NCBI RefSeq assembly: GCF_012932445.1
Contig: NZ_JAAIIJ010000003.1
Span: forward strand, 167,686-231,685
DNA: 64,000 bases
Source of the DNA: Bifidobacterium panos
GTDB taxonomy: Bacteria > Actinomycetota > Actinomycetes > Actinomycetales > Bifidobacteriaceae
Direction: 5' to 3'
Made by a program: the position numbers and the translations under genes. Shown one piece after another: positions 27,037-37,268 of the stretch (position 1 is the stretch's first letter; each line of letters begins with the position of its first letter). Under the pieces are notes generated by a model. That model made no database searches and was not told where the DNA came from. It worked only from the letters and a program-made list of their open reading frames with translations.

Positions 27037-27064
27037 AAACCCCGGCCAATGTGCCGGGGTTTCG
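27037..27064 (+). terminator. Terminator after lexA
   Basis: AAACCCCGGC and GCCGGGGTTT form a stem with a six-base loop, ending in a short T-run, 18 bases after the lexA stop. Confidence 0.88.
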
Positions 27065-27086
27065 TCGTATCAGCCCATAAATGGTA

Positions 27087-27103
27087 TTGAGAAACAATCT
27101 CAA
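27087..27103. promoter_or_regulatory. Palindrome before the CDF exporter (candidate metalloregulator site)
   Basis: TTGAGAAACAATCTCAA is a perfect 6-bp dyad with a five-base spacer, 22 bases before the start codon and just before the AAGGAGG site. Shape and sequence resemble Fur-family operators (Fur, Zur, Mur), fitting a metal exporter. Bound regulator is inferred, not shown. Confidence 0.5.
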
Positions 27104-27124
27104 TTCTTAAAATAAGGAGGCCAC

Positions 27125-28057
27125 ATGGCGCACGATCATTCCTCCCCAGTTGCGGCGCAGGGTGCGGGGCACCAGAAGCGGCTTGCCGCCACATTGTGCG
27201 TGACTTCGACGGTGTTCCTCGTCGAAGTCGTCGCGGCCATCGTCACCGGCTCGCTGGCGTTGCTGGTGGATGCCGGCCACATGCTCACCGATATGTCGGT
27301 GCTCATCGCCTCCACCATCACGGCGATGCTGATGCGTGAGAAACCGAGCGAAAAACGCACCTGGGGCTGGGCACGTCTGGAGGTAATCACAGCCGCGGGC
27401 GGTGCCGTGGTGCTATTACTGGTCGGCATCTACGCGTTGTTCGAGGCCGGGATGCGCCTGTTCGGCGGTTCGCCAGCCGAAATCGGAGACGTGAGGCTAC
27501 TGCTGTTCGTCGGCATATTGGGCTTGACGGCCAACATCGTCTCGATTGCGATTCTCGCCTCCCAGCGCGGCGACAACATGAATATGAAGGCGGCCTTCCT
27601 TGAGGTGATGAACGACGCGCTCGGCTCTCTGGCCGTAGTGGCCTCCGCGTTGGTGATGATTTCGACCGGCTGGGATCAATTCGACGCCATCGCCGGTGGA
27701 CTGATCGCTTTGCTGATGATTCCGCGCGCGATCAAGCTGTTGCATCACGCCGTGCGCGTGTTGCTTGAAGAAGTCCCGGAAGGATTGAAGCTCGATGAGG
27801 TGCGGCGGCATCTTGAAGGCGTGCCGCACGTTCTGGCGGTGCATGATCTGCACGCCAGCACCGTTTCCACCGGCATGCCGATCCTCATGGCGCATGTGGT
27901 GGTGGAGCGCGGGCTGACCATGGAACAGGCCGCGGACATCTTGAGCCAATTGCAGGATTGCCTGCGCAAGCACTTCCCCGTCTCCGTGCCGCACACCACG
28001 TTTCAGCTCGAACCGGAAGGCTACCGATCCCCCTCAGACGACGACCTGCATGAATAA
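27125..28057 (+). CDS. Cation diffusion facilitator (CDF) metal exporter
   Basis: Exports divalent metals, most likely zinc or a related ion, by proton antiport. 310 residues with six predicted helices in the N-terminal two thirds (SLALLVDAGHMLTDMSVLIAS carries the first metal motif HxxxD; LEVMNDALGSLAVVASALV the second with Asn-Asp) and a C-terminal cytoplasmic domain (VPHVLAVHDLHASTVSTGMPILMAHVVVE). An AAGGAGG ribosome-binding site lies 6 bases before the ATG. Metal specificity cannot be fixed from sequence. Confidence 0.92.
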   Translation: MAHDHSSPVAAQGAGHQKRLAATLCVTSTVFLVEVVAAIVTGSLALLVDAGHMLTDMSVLIASTITAMLMREKPSEKRTWGWARLEVITAAGGAVVLLLVGIYALFEAGMRLFGGSPAEIGDVRLLLFVGILGLTANIVSIAILASQRGDNMNMKAAFLEVMNDALGSLAVVASALVMISTGWDQFDAIAGGLIALLMIPRAIKLLHHAVRVLLEEVPEGLKLDEVRRHLEGVPHVLAVHDLHASTVSTGMPILMAHVVVERGLTMEQAADILSQLQDCLRKHFPVSVPHTTFQLEPEGYRSPSDDDLHE

Positions 28058-28094
28058 AAAACAAGGCAACGAAGCAAAACACTCCGCTGCCTTG
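28056..28094 (-). terminator. Terminator after lactate dehydrogenase
   Basis: CAAGGCA and TGCCTTG arms (28062-28068 and 28088-28094) are followed on the minus strand by TTTTTTATTC. It lies in the 56-base gap between the convergent CDF and ldh genes. Confidence 0.82.
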
Positions 28095-28113
28095 TGCAGT
28101 ATCAGAACGCTTA

Positions 28114-29097
<984 letters not shown>

Positions 29098-29285
29098 TCA
29101 GATGCTTTATGCAATCAAGCATCACTAATCAAATCTCGCCTTCACTGTACTCACACACTCTGACTTCGCGGCACTTGTTCCGACAGCATAAAAAGGCCGT
29201 ATTCCCATCGTTATGCGAGCGTGAGCAATACCCACAATCGGCTGTATCAAGCCAATTTCAACCAATTGGATCAACAAGAGAAAAA

Positions 29286-30818
29286 CTAGTCGATCGCCGC
29301 GTCGACCACTTGTGCGGCGAGACGGTCGTCCACATCCGCCACGACTTCAACCCCCTCATCCAGCCACTGCACATCAGTCACATGCCCGTATTCGCGGATG
29401 CGAGACAGCAGCGAGCCGGCGGTGTATGGCAACAACGCCTGAACATGCACGCCGGGTGTGGGCAACAGCGATTCCACCGCCGCACGCAACCCATCCACCC
29501 CTTGCCCGGAATAGGCGGAAACGATATGGGCGTCGGGCTCGAGCGCGGCGAGACGCCCCAATGTGGCCGCATCGCAACAATCGGCCTTGTTGAACGCGAG
29601 AATGCGGGGAATCGAAGCCGCCCCATCGATGTCGGCCAGCACATCGTTCACCGCATCGATCTGCGAGAACGGATCGGGGTGCGAGCCGTCGACCACATGC
29701 AGAATCACATCGGCCTGACCGACCTCTTCCAGCGTGGATTTGAACGCCTCGACAAGCTGCGTGGGCAGACGGCGCACGAAGCCGACGGTGTCCACATAGG
29801 CGTACAGACGCCCGTCCTCGGAGCGCGTGCGGCGCACGGCGGTGTCCAGCGTGGCGAACAGCGCGTTCTCCACCAGTTCGGTTGAGCCGGTGAGCCGGTT
29901 GGTCAGCGACGACTTGCCCGCGTTGGTGTATCCCACCACGGCGATGGTGGGCAACCCATAGCGCCGGCGCGAACCGCGCTTGACTTCGCGGGCAGGGGCC
30001 ATCTGGCGAATCTGCTTCTTCAGGCGGGCGATGCGCGTGCGAATCACGCGACGGTCGAGTTCGATCTGCGTTTCGCCGGGGCCTCTCGAACCGATGCCGC
30101 CGTTGACGCCGGCGGCCTGGCCACCCGCCTGACGCGACAGCGACCCACCCCAGCCGCGCAAGCGGGGCAGCATGTATTCCAATTGCGCGAGTTCCACCTG
30201 TGCCTTGCCTTCGCGCGAAGTGGCGTGCTGGGCGAAGATGTCGAGAATCACGGCGGTGCGGTCCACCACCTTCACTTTGGCGGCGTCTTCCAAGCCGCGG
30301 CGCTGGCTGGGCGGCAAATCGTCGTCCACCACGATGGTGTCGGCCTCTTCACGCGCCACGATATCGGCGATTTCGCGGGCTTTGCCGGAGCCGACATAGG
30401 TGGCGGCATCAGGCTTCAAGCGGTGTTGCAACAGCCCATCGCACACTTGGGCACCGGCGGTTTCGGCGAGCGCGGCAAGCTCGCGCAGCGACTCTTCCGC
30501 TTTGGCTTGGGTGGTGAGCGCGCTCGACCACACTCCCACCAGCACCACGCGTTCAAGGCGCACCTTGCGGTATTCGACCTCGGTGACATCCTGCAACTCA
30601 CCCAAACCGGCGACATGCTTGAGCTGATTGCGCGATTCGCGCTCGGCCCATTCCTCATCGCCCGATGCGTCGAAATGCGCACCGTGAGTGCCCTCGCCCA
30701 GCAACACTTCGGAGGATTCGGCCAAAACATCCGGCTCGCCATCGCTCTGGCGAGGGAATGTGGTTTCGTCGCTATGGCTCAAATTATGGCTCGGGTTGTG
30801 ACTCAAGTTATGGCTCAA
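29286..30818 (-). CDS. hflX: Ribosome-associated GTPase HflX
   Basis: Splits or rescues stalled ribosomes using GTP. The N-terminal HflX domain has VGSGKAREIADIV and DDDLPPSQRRGLEDAAKVKVVDRT; the GTPase has G1 VVGYTNAGKSSLTNRLTG, G3 DTVGFV and G4 FNKAD. The start is uncertain. A TTG at 30818 is preferred because AAGAGG lies 5 bases upstream, but longer in-frame ATG starts at 30896 and 30935 exist. The first residues are a repeated Leu-Ser-His-Asn tract encoded by a 12-bp DNA repeat, not conserved in the family. Confidence 0.9.
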   Translation of the reverse strand: MSHNLSHNPSHNLSHSDETTFPRQSDGEPDVLAESSEVLLGEGTHGAHFDASGDEEWAERESRNQLKHVAGLGELQDVTEVEYRKVRLERVVLVGVWSSALTTQAKAEESLRELAALAETAGAQVCDGLLQHRLKPDAATYVGSGKAREIADIVAREEADTIVVDDDLPPSQRRGLEDAAKVKVVDRTAVILDIFAQHATSREGKAQVELAQLEYMLPRLRGWGGSLSRQAGGQAAGVNGGIGSRGPGETQIELDRRVIRTRIARLKKQIRQMAPAREVKRGSRRRYGLPTIAVVGYTNAGKSSLTNRLTGSTELVENALFATLDTAVRRTRSEDGRLYAYVDTVGFVRRLPTQLVEAFKSTLEEVGQADVILHVVDGSHPDPFSQIDAVNDVLADIDGAASIPRILAFNKADCCDAATLGRLAALEPDAHIVSAYSGQGVDGLRAAVESLLPTPGVHVQALLPYTAGSLLSRIREYGHVTDVQWLDEGVEVVADVDDRLAAQVVDAAID

Positions 30819-30959
30819 TGGCACCTCTTGCCGATTGGTCGATTGATCGATTGGTTGGTATGTTCGCTTCCCTATTATCATCAGGTGAGGTGACATGAAG
30901 GCATCTGTCGGATGCAAAAGACAAGAAGCGCGCACGCGGGAAAGGGTGACGGGCCAGTC

Positions 30960-31595
30960 ATGGCGGAACAGTATTTTTCAGCCGAACCTGCTTCTCAAGA
31001 CGTGCGCCGCACCTTGCGTGTGACGTTGCGCGGGCGCGAGGCCGAGGTGGAGGTGTCCAACGGCGTGTTCTGCGCTTCGCGCCTCGATTTGGGCACTTCC
31101 GTGCTGCTTAAACATGCTCCCGAACCGCCCGAAAGCGGCGCGTTCCTTGATTTGGGGTGCGGCTGGGGGCCGATTGCGCTGTCGCTGGCATTCGCCGCCC
31201 CCGAAGCCGACGTATGGGCGGTTGATGTCAATGAGCGCGCATTGGAGCTGACGGGCGTGAATGCCGAGCGCAATGGTTGCGGCAACGTGCGCACCGCGCG
31301 CACCGATATGGATGGGCGCGTGGTGGATGGTCGGCAGATGGAGGACGATCTCGCCTTCGATCTCATCTGGTCGAACCCGCCGATTCGCATCGGCAAGGAG
31401 GCATTGCACACGCTGTTGATGGCTTGGCTGCCGCGCTTGGCTCCGGGTGGCGCGGCGTATCTGGTGGTGCAGAAGAACCTTGGGGCGGATTCGCTGACCG
31501 GCTGGCTGACCGAGGCGTTGGGGGCGGGATTCAGCGTGGGCAAGATGGCCAGTTCCAAAGGGTTTCGTATTATTGAGGTTTTGCGCGAGGGATAA
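30960..31595 (+). CDS. RsmC-like class I SAM-dependent methyltransferase
   Basis: About 211 residues from the MAEQYFSAEP start. Motif I is FLDLGCGWGPIALSLA, acidic loop VWAVDVNERALELT, and catalytic motif IV LIWSNPPIRIGKEALH (NPP), followed by YLVVQKNLGADSL. The NPPIR motif and layout match the RsmC group that methylates a 16S rRNA guanine. Length (single domain) fits small actinobacterial members. It is divergent from hflX; the start was chosen for the GGGAAAGGG upstream. Confidence 0.87.
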   Translation: MAEQYFSAEPASQDVRRTLRVTLRGREAEVEVSNGVFCASRLDLGTSVLLKHAPEPPESGAFLDLGCGWGPIALSLAFAAPEADVWAVDVNERALELTGVNAERNGCGNVRTARTDMDGRVVDGRQMEDDLAFDLIWSNPPIRIGKEALHTLLMAWLPRLAPGGAAYLVVQKNLGADSLTGWLTEALGAGFSVGKMASSKGFRIIEVLREG

Positions 31596-31719
31596 GGTTC
31601 GGGTCGCCATACGGAGCTGATTATCTTTGGGAATTGTCCGGCTTTGGGGTCGCCCTTCCGTCACGCTTTGCGTGGCACCTGACACCAGCGGGAAGTAAAT
31701 CATCAATAGAGGCAAGGTT

Positions 31720-34700
31720 ATGAAATTCGAATATCCACCCGAACTGCCGGTGTCGGGGAGTCGCGAAGCCATAGCCGAAGCCGTGCGTTCCAGCCAGGTG
31801 GTGATCGTTTCCGGGCAGACCGGCTCGGGCAAAACCACGCAGCTGCCGAAAATCCTGCTTGAGCTTGGCCGCGGCTCGCACGGCCGCCAAATCGTGCATA
31901 CGCAGCCGCGCCGTATCGCCGCGCGCACGGTGGCCGAACGCATCGCCTCCGAAATGGGAGTGCGCCTGGGCGACGAAATCGGCTATCAGGTGCGTTTCAC
32001 GGACAATACCTCAAAATCCACGCGTCTGAAGGTCGTTACCGACGGCATTCTGCTCGCGCAGATACAACGCGATCCGAGATTAAGCGCATATGACACCATC
32101 ATCATCGACGAGGCGCACGAGCGCAGTCTGAACATCGATTTTCTGCTCGGCTACCTGACGGCTCTGCTTCCCAAACGGCGCGATCTGAAGCTCATCATCA
32201 CTTCAGCCACCATAGATTCGATGAAGTTCCGCGAACACTTTGAACAGGCGTTGCATGCGAAAGTGCCGGTGATCGAGGTGTCCGGGCGCACCTACCCGGT
32301 GCAGGTGGTGTACGAGCCGCTGGGTGCCGCGCCTGCGTTGATGCATGACGTCCCCGGTTTCGCGCGCGGCTTTGACCCCGGCAGCGATGAATACGGCGAC
32401 GACGATGGCGGCATCGATATGCCCACTGCGGTGGCGCGCGCCTGTGCCGAGCTGATCATCCATTCAGCTCACGAGCGAGGCGAGCGTGACATTCTCGTCT
32501 TCGCTTCCGGCGAGCGTGACATCCATGAGTTTGAAACGGCGCTACGCCGCTATTTCGGGCCGCGAGCTTCGGATATGCGCCGGGCCGACGCCATCGAGAT
32601 CATGCCGCTGTTCGCCAGGCTGTCCGCCGCCGAGCAGCATAAGGTATTTGAATCGCACGCACACCAGCGCATCGTGATTGCCACGAATGTGGCCGAGACC
32701 TCGCTGACGGTGCCGGGCATCCGCTATGTGATCGACCCTGGAACCGCGCGCATCTCGCGTTATTCCAAGACGGCGAAGGTGCAGCGCCTACCCATCGAGC
32801 CGATCAGCCAGGCGAGTGCCGACCAGCGTTCCGGCCGATGCGGGCGCGTGGCGGACGGCATTGCGATTCGTCTGTATTCCCGTGAGGATTATGAGACGCG
32901 CCCGCGCTTCACCGAGCCGGAAATCCTGCGCACCTCGCTGGGTGCGGTGGTGTTGCACATGCTCAGCGTCGGCGTAGCGCACACCGCCGAAGACGTGACG
33001 AATTTCGGCTTCATCGACCCGCCCGACATGAAGGCGGTGTCCGACGGTTTCAACGAGCTGACCGAGCTCAAAGCCGTTTCGCGTAAATCCGGCGAGACGA
33101 CGCTGACGCATATCGGCCGCCAGTTGGCGCGTATTCCCATTGACGTGCGTTTGGGGCGCATGGTAATCGAGGCCGCGCGTTCCACTTCCCCGAACACGCT
33201 GGCCGCCGTGCTTGTGGTGGTGGCTTTCTTGAGTTTGCAGGATCCACGCGAGCGCCCGGACGACAAGCGCGAGGAGGCCGACCGCATTCATAATCGCTAT
33301 GCCGACCCGACCAGCGATTTCCTGACGGCGCTGAACATCTGGGATCGCGTGTTCCAAGCGGACGGCGAGCCCAGCAACAATGCGTTGCGCCGCATCTGCA
33401 AAGCCGAGTATTTCAGTTGGCTTCGCATGCGCCAGTGGAAGGATCTGGTCGCGCAGTTACGCCAGATGTGCAAGGAGCTGAAGTTCAAGGTGGGCGACCC
33501 CCTGCCCGCCTCGCGCGCTGGATTGGAAATTCGCCAACTGCCGCTGAACCAGCAGGCGGCGCACAGCCTGTGCTGTTCGTGGGACGCGGAGGGCATTCAC
33601 AAGTCGATGCTCGCCGGATTGCTGTCGATGATGGGCATGCAGGTGGTGCGCGAGCCCAAAGCCAGCGACTTCGCGGGGTTGAAGGGCGCGGCGAAAGCCA
33701 AGGCGATCAAACGCGCGCAGAAAATGGCGAAGAACGATTATCAGGGGGCGCGCGGCACGCATTTCGCGCTGTTTCCCGCCTCCGCCGTGGCCAAGTCCAC
33801 ACCGAGCTGGGTGATGAGCACCGAATTGGTGGAAACTTCGCGCCTGTGGGCACGCTATTGCGCGGCCATCGACCCGGCTTGGGCTGAGCCGCTGGCCGGC
33901 TCGCTCACTCGCACCACCTATGCCGAGCCGCACTGGTCGGCTTCGCGCGGAGCCGCCGTAGCCAGCGCGAAAGTGCTGCTGTATGGCTTGCCGATTGTGG
34001 CGGATCGCACGATATTGTGGGGGCGCATCAACCCTGGCGAGGCGCGTGATTTCCTGATTCGTCAGGGGCTGGTCGAAGGCGATATCCAACAGCGGTTCAG
34101 CTATGACGACTTCGTTGCGAAGAACCTTGCCGTGCTTGAGGATGCGGCGGACGATGCGAACCGCACGAGACAAATCAGCCAGACCATCAGCGACGAGGAT
34201 CTGTTCGATTTCTACAACTCGGTGATCCCCGCCCATGTCACCTCGCTGGCGGGGCTGGCGAAATGGTGGAAGGACGCGCATGGCGAGAATCCGCATCTGC
34301 TGGACTTCGACCCTGTGCAGGTGGAGCGGCTGAAGACGACCGAATCGTTAAGTCTCGACGATTATCCCGACCGTTGGCACACCCTCGGCACCGACGGCCA
34401 GCCCATCGATTTGAGGTTGTCGTATATCTACGACCCGCGCAATCCCGATGACGGCGTGACGGCGCATGTGCCGCTCAAGGCGCTCTCGCGCATCACGCCC
34501 GAGCAGTTCACGTGGAATGTGCCGGGATTGTTGGACGAGCTGATTCTGGCCATGATCAAGGCGTTGCCCAAGCAACTGCGCGTGCAGTTCGTGCCCGCTC
34601 CCGACACGGCGCGCGCCATCCGCATGTGGATCGACGGGCATTATGCACAGTTGCCGGGCACCGAGGCAGGGCTCGACTACCCCGATTTGGCGCATGCCTT

Positions 34701-35742
34701 CACCCAGGCGGCCATTGAGACCGTGGGCGCGCAGATTCACCCGGAGGTGCTGGGAGATGAGCTCACCGAACGCCTGTCGCCATATCTGCGGATGACTTTC
34801 GCTGTGGAGCAGCCGGTTTCAGGCGGCGGGCATGGGCGGCGGCATGGCAGAAACGCGGTGAAGGTGCTCGGCAAGTCGAAGGATTTGAAGGCCCTGCAGC
34901 GCCAGTTCGCCGCACAAGCCGAGGAGTCAGCACGCCGAATGGTCAAGCAGCAGGCCGACCGTGCGGCAGATCAGGGCAATATCGTCCAGCAGGCGAATCT
35001 GCTGCACCGCTCGGGCGCGACCAGCGAATCGCGCGCGTCGATGCTGTGGCGCGGTGCTCTCGACCAGTTGCGACTGGAATCCGAACGCATTTCCTCGCGC
35101 TGGCTTGGCGGCGAGGCGCTGATGCTGGCTTCGGCACCATACCGGTCCACCAAGGAGCTGGTCGAGGACTTGCAATTGGCCGCCGTCAAACGGCTGTTGC
35201 CCGACGTGGCTCAACTGCCCGACGACGAGGCACTGGCGAACGCGGTGCTCGACGTGCGCGAGATTTACGAGGACACGGTGTATCAGGTGTCGCGAGACGT
35301 GATTGCGTTGCTCAAGCGTTATGCCGAAGTCGACAAGGCGGTGAGCGGCAAGGCCGACCTGCCCATGCTGTCGGTATTGCAGTCGATTCGCGAACATATC
35401 GCCACGCTGGTGTTCCCCGGGTTCATCGGTGCCGCCGACCCTGCGGCGTTGAAGTCAATCGAACGCTATCTGCACGCGGATCTCATGCGGCTGTCCAAGG
35501 CGAAGAACGACAAGAATCGTGACGTGCGCTGGGCATGGCAGGCCGACGAAGCCAAGCAAGTTGTGGACAAGGCGATGGCAGCCGCCAAGTCCGAACCGGC
35601 CGGGCCGCGTCATGAGGAATCGATGGGCAAGGCGGTTGAAGCCCGCTGGATGCTGGAGGAGTTTTATGTGAGACTGTGGGCGCAGGAACTCGGTACGCCC
35701 AAGCCCGCGAGCCTCAATCGCATTCGCAAAGCTCTTGCCTAG
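31720..35742 (+). CDS. hrpA: ATP-dependent RNA helicase HrpA (DEAH box)
   Basis: Large DEAH-box RNA helicase. 1340 residues. Motif I VVIVSGQTGSGKTTQLPK near 30, motif II IIIDEAHERSLNID, motif III ITSATID, motif VI QRSGRCGRVADG. The helicase-associated and OB-like regions follow, and a long C-terminal DUF3418-type region runs to the end, as in HrpA. Single gene, no operon partner: purT starts 37 bases later and could be read through. Confidence 0.95.
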   Translation: MKFEYPPELPVSGSREAIAEAVRSSQVVIVSGQTGSGKTTQLPKILLELGRGSHGRQIVHTQPRRIAARTVAERIASEMGVRLGDEIGYQVRFTDNTSKSTRLKVVTDGILLAQIQRDPRLSAYDTIIIDEAHERSLNIDFLLGYLTALLPKRRDLKLIITSATIDSMKFREHFEQALHAKVPVIEVSGRTYPVQVVYEPLGAAPALMHDVPGFARGFDPGSDEYGDDDGGIDMPTAVARACAELIIHSAHERGERDILVFASGERDIHEFETALRRYFGPRASDMRRADAIEIMPLFARLSAAEQHKVFESHAHQRIVIATNVAETSLTVPGIRYVIDPGTARISRYSKTAKVQRLPIEPISQASADQRSGRCGRVADGIAIRLYSREDYETRPRFTEPEILRTSLGAVVLHMLSVGVAHTAEDVTNFGFIDPPDMKAVSDGFNELTELKAVSRKSGETTLTHIGRQLARIPIDVRLGRMVIEAARSTSPNTLAAVLVVVAFLSLQDPRERPDDKREEADRIHNRYADPTSDFLTALNIWDRVFQADGEPSNNALRRICKAEYFSWLRMRQWKDLVAQLRQMCKELKFKVGDPLPASRAGLEIRQLPLNQQAAHSLCCSWDAEGIHKSMLAGLLSMMGMQVVREPKASDFAGLKGAAKAKAIKRAQKMAKNDYQGARGTHFALFPASAVAKSTPSWVMSTELVETSRLWARYCAAIDPAWAEPLAGSLTRTTYAEPHWSASRGAAVASAKVLLYGLPIVADRTILWGRINPGEARDFLIRQGLVEGDIQQRFSYDDFVAKNLAVLEDAADDANRTRQISQTISDEDLFDFYNSVIPAHVTSLAGLAKWWKDAHGENPHLLDFDPVQVERLKTTESLSLDDYPDRWHTLGTDGQPIDLRLSYIYDPRNPDDGVTAHVPLKALSRITPEQFTWNVPGLLDELILAMIKALPKQLRVQFVPAPDTARAIRMWIDGHYAQLPGTEAGLDYPDLAHAFTQAAIETVGAQIHPEVLGDELTERLSPYLRMTFAVEQPVSGGGHGRRHGRNAVKVLGKSKDLKALQRQFAAQAEESARRMVKQQADRAADQGNIVQQANLLHRSGATSESRASMLWRGALDQLRLESERISSRWLGGEALMLASAPYRSTKELVEDLQLAAVKRLLPDVAQLPDDEALANAVLDVREIYEDTVYQVSRDVIALLKRYAEVDKAVSGKADLPMLSVLQSIREHIATLVFPGFIGAADPAALKSIERYLHADLMRLSKAKNDKNRDVRWAWQADEAKQVVDKAMAAAKSEPAGPRHEESMGKAVEARWMLEEFYVRLWAQELGTPKPASLNRIRKALA

Positions 35743-35779
35743 GCGCGGATCATCGGGTGCCAGTGTCACAATGTGACAC

Positions 35780-37075
35780 ATGAGCGATACCAACCCTTGC
35801 GCATCCATATATGACTCCACATATGGCCGTCCGCTCGGCACGCCATTAGGCAAGCGCGCCACCCGCGTGCTGTTTCTCGGCGCGGGCGAACTGGGCAAGG
35901 AAGTCGCCATCGAGCTCATGAGGTTGGGCGCATGGGTGTGCGCCGCCGATTCGTATGCGGGGGCACCGGCACAACAGGTGGCGCACGAGGCGCGAGTGCT
36001 GGATATGGCGAATTCGGCCGAACTCAAGGCGCTACTTGCCGAAGTTGAGCCCGACATCATCGTGCCTGAAGTGGAGGCCATTGCCACCGAAGTGTTGAGT
36101 CAGGCCGCGGCAAGCGGAATGCAGGTGGTGCCGAGTGCCTCGATCGCGGGCATCTGCATGGATCGCGAGCGCCTGCGCGTGCTCGCTCATGAAACACTTG
36201 GATTGCCGACCACCACATATCGTTTCGCCGGTTCGCTGGAGGAACTGCGCGCGGGGGCGAGCGAGGTGGGCTATCCGTGCGTGGTCAAGCCGGTGATGAG
36301 TTCGTCCGGCCACGGCCAATCGGTGGTGCGCTCTCCGCAAGCCATCGACGCGGCTTGGCGTGAGGCGCAGGAGGGGCGACGCGCGGCTGGTGAAGGTGAT
36401 GTATCCCGGGTGATCGTCGAGGCGCTGGCTCCGCTCGACCACGAGCTGACGGTGCTGACGGTGAGTTCGTCGGCTGGCATCGTCGCCTGCGCGCCCATCG
36501 GGCAGCGGCAGGAATCAGGTGATTATCGCGAAAGTTGGCAGTCCAACCAACCTCAGAACACCGCCGACCCCGAAACCGCCGAGGCGCAGCGCATTGCCAC
36601 AGCCGTGGTTCAAGGATTGGTCGATCTCGCCAAGCAATCCGGCGAAACCGGCTGGGGTGTGTTCGGCGTGGAACTGTTCGTGCTCACCGATGGTTCGATG
36701 CTGTTCAACGAGGTCTCCCCGCGCCCGCACGACACCGGCATGGTGACGATGATTTCACAGCGTTTGAGCGAGTTCGCGCTGCACGCCCGTGCCATTATGG
36801 GGTTGCCTGTCACCAAGGAGCATGTGGCGCTGTGCATTCCCGAAGGTTCGGCAGCCGCCAGTCACGCCATCGTGGTCGAAGGCGAGGGCGAAGCCGTATT
36901 CTCCAATGTCGCCGCGGCCTTGGCCGAACCGGGCACTGACCTGCGTATCTTCGCCAAACCCGAAGTGCACGGCCACCGCCGCATGGCCGTAGCCCTCGCC
37001 ATCGCCCCCACCGAGCCCGAAGCCCGCGCCAAAGCCGCCCGCGTTGCCGACAAACTGCGCATCGACGTTCTCTAG
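35780..37075 (+). CDS. purT: Formate-dependent phosphoribosylglycinamide formyltransferase PurT
   Basis: Step 3 of IMP synthesis: formylates GAR using formate and ATP, an ATP-grasp enzyme. 431 residues with LFLGAGELGKEVAIELMRLG near 30, YPCVVKPVMSSSGHGQSVV (ATP-binding loop), GVFGVELFVLTDGSMLFNEVSPRPHDTGMVT. Formate produced by bifidobacterial pyruvate formate-lyase could supply it (inference). It opens the purine gene region of the window. Confidence 0.96.
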   Translation: MSDTNPCASIYDSTYGRPLGTPLGKRATRVLFLGAGELGKEVAIELMRLGAWVCAADSYAGAPAQQVAHEARVLDMANSAELKALLAEVEPDIIVPEVEAIATEVLSQAAASGMQVVPSASIAGICMDRERLRVLAHETLGLPTTTYRFAGSLEELRAGASEVGYPCVVKPVMSSSGHGQSVVRSPQAIDAAWREAQEGRRAAGEGDVSRVIVEALAPLDHELTVLTVSSSAGIVACAPIGQRQESGDYRESWQSNQPQNTADPETAEAQRIATAVVQGLVDLAKQSGETGWGVFGVELFVLTDGSMLFNEVSPRPHDTGMVTMISQRLSEFALHARAIMGLPVTKEHVALCIPEGSAAASHAIVVEGEGEAVFSNVAAALAEPGTDLRIFAKPEVHGHRRMAVALAIAPTEPEARAKAARVADKLRIDVL

Positions 37076-37132
37076 CCGGCACAATATAACGACATCCAAC
37101 GGTGCGCACATTCTTCGGACCATTCCATACGC

Positions 37133-37205
37133 TCATGAAATGTGACGAATCAGCAGAAATACCCTCATAAAATGTGGTGAATCAGCAGAAATACCCTCAT
37201 AAAAG
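37133..37205. repeat. 32-bp tandem repeat upstream of the DUF4143 ATPase
   Basis: Two 32-bp units (37133-37164, 37165-37196) and a partial third begin CTCATRAAATGTG and end GAATCAGCAGAAATACC. They differ at three positions. They sit 64-140 bases before the ATPase start, next to an AGAGG-CCTCT dyad at about 37204-37220. Possible operator repeats. Confidence 0.82.
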
Positions 37206-37268
37206 AGGATATAGCCCTCTATAATGAACTCACAGCAAGCAAAATATCGCAATTCCTTGGAGGGAACC

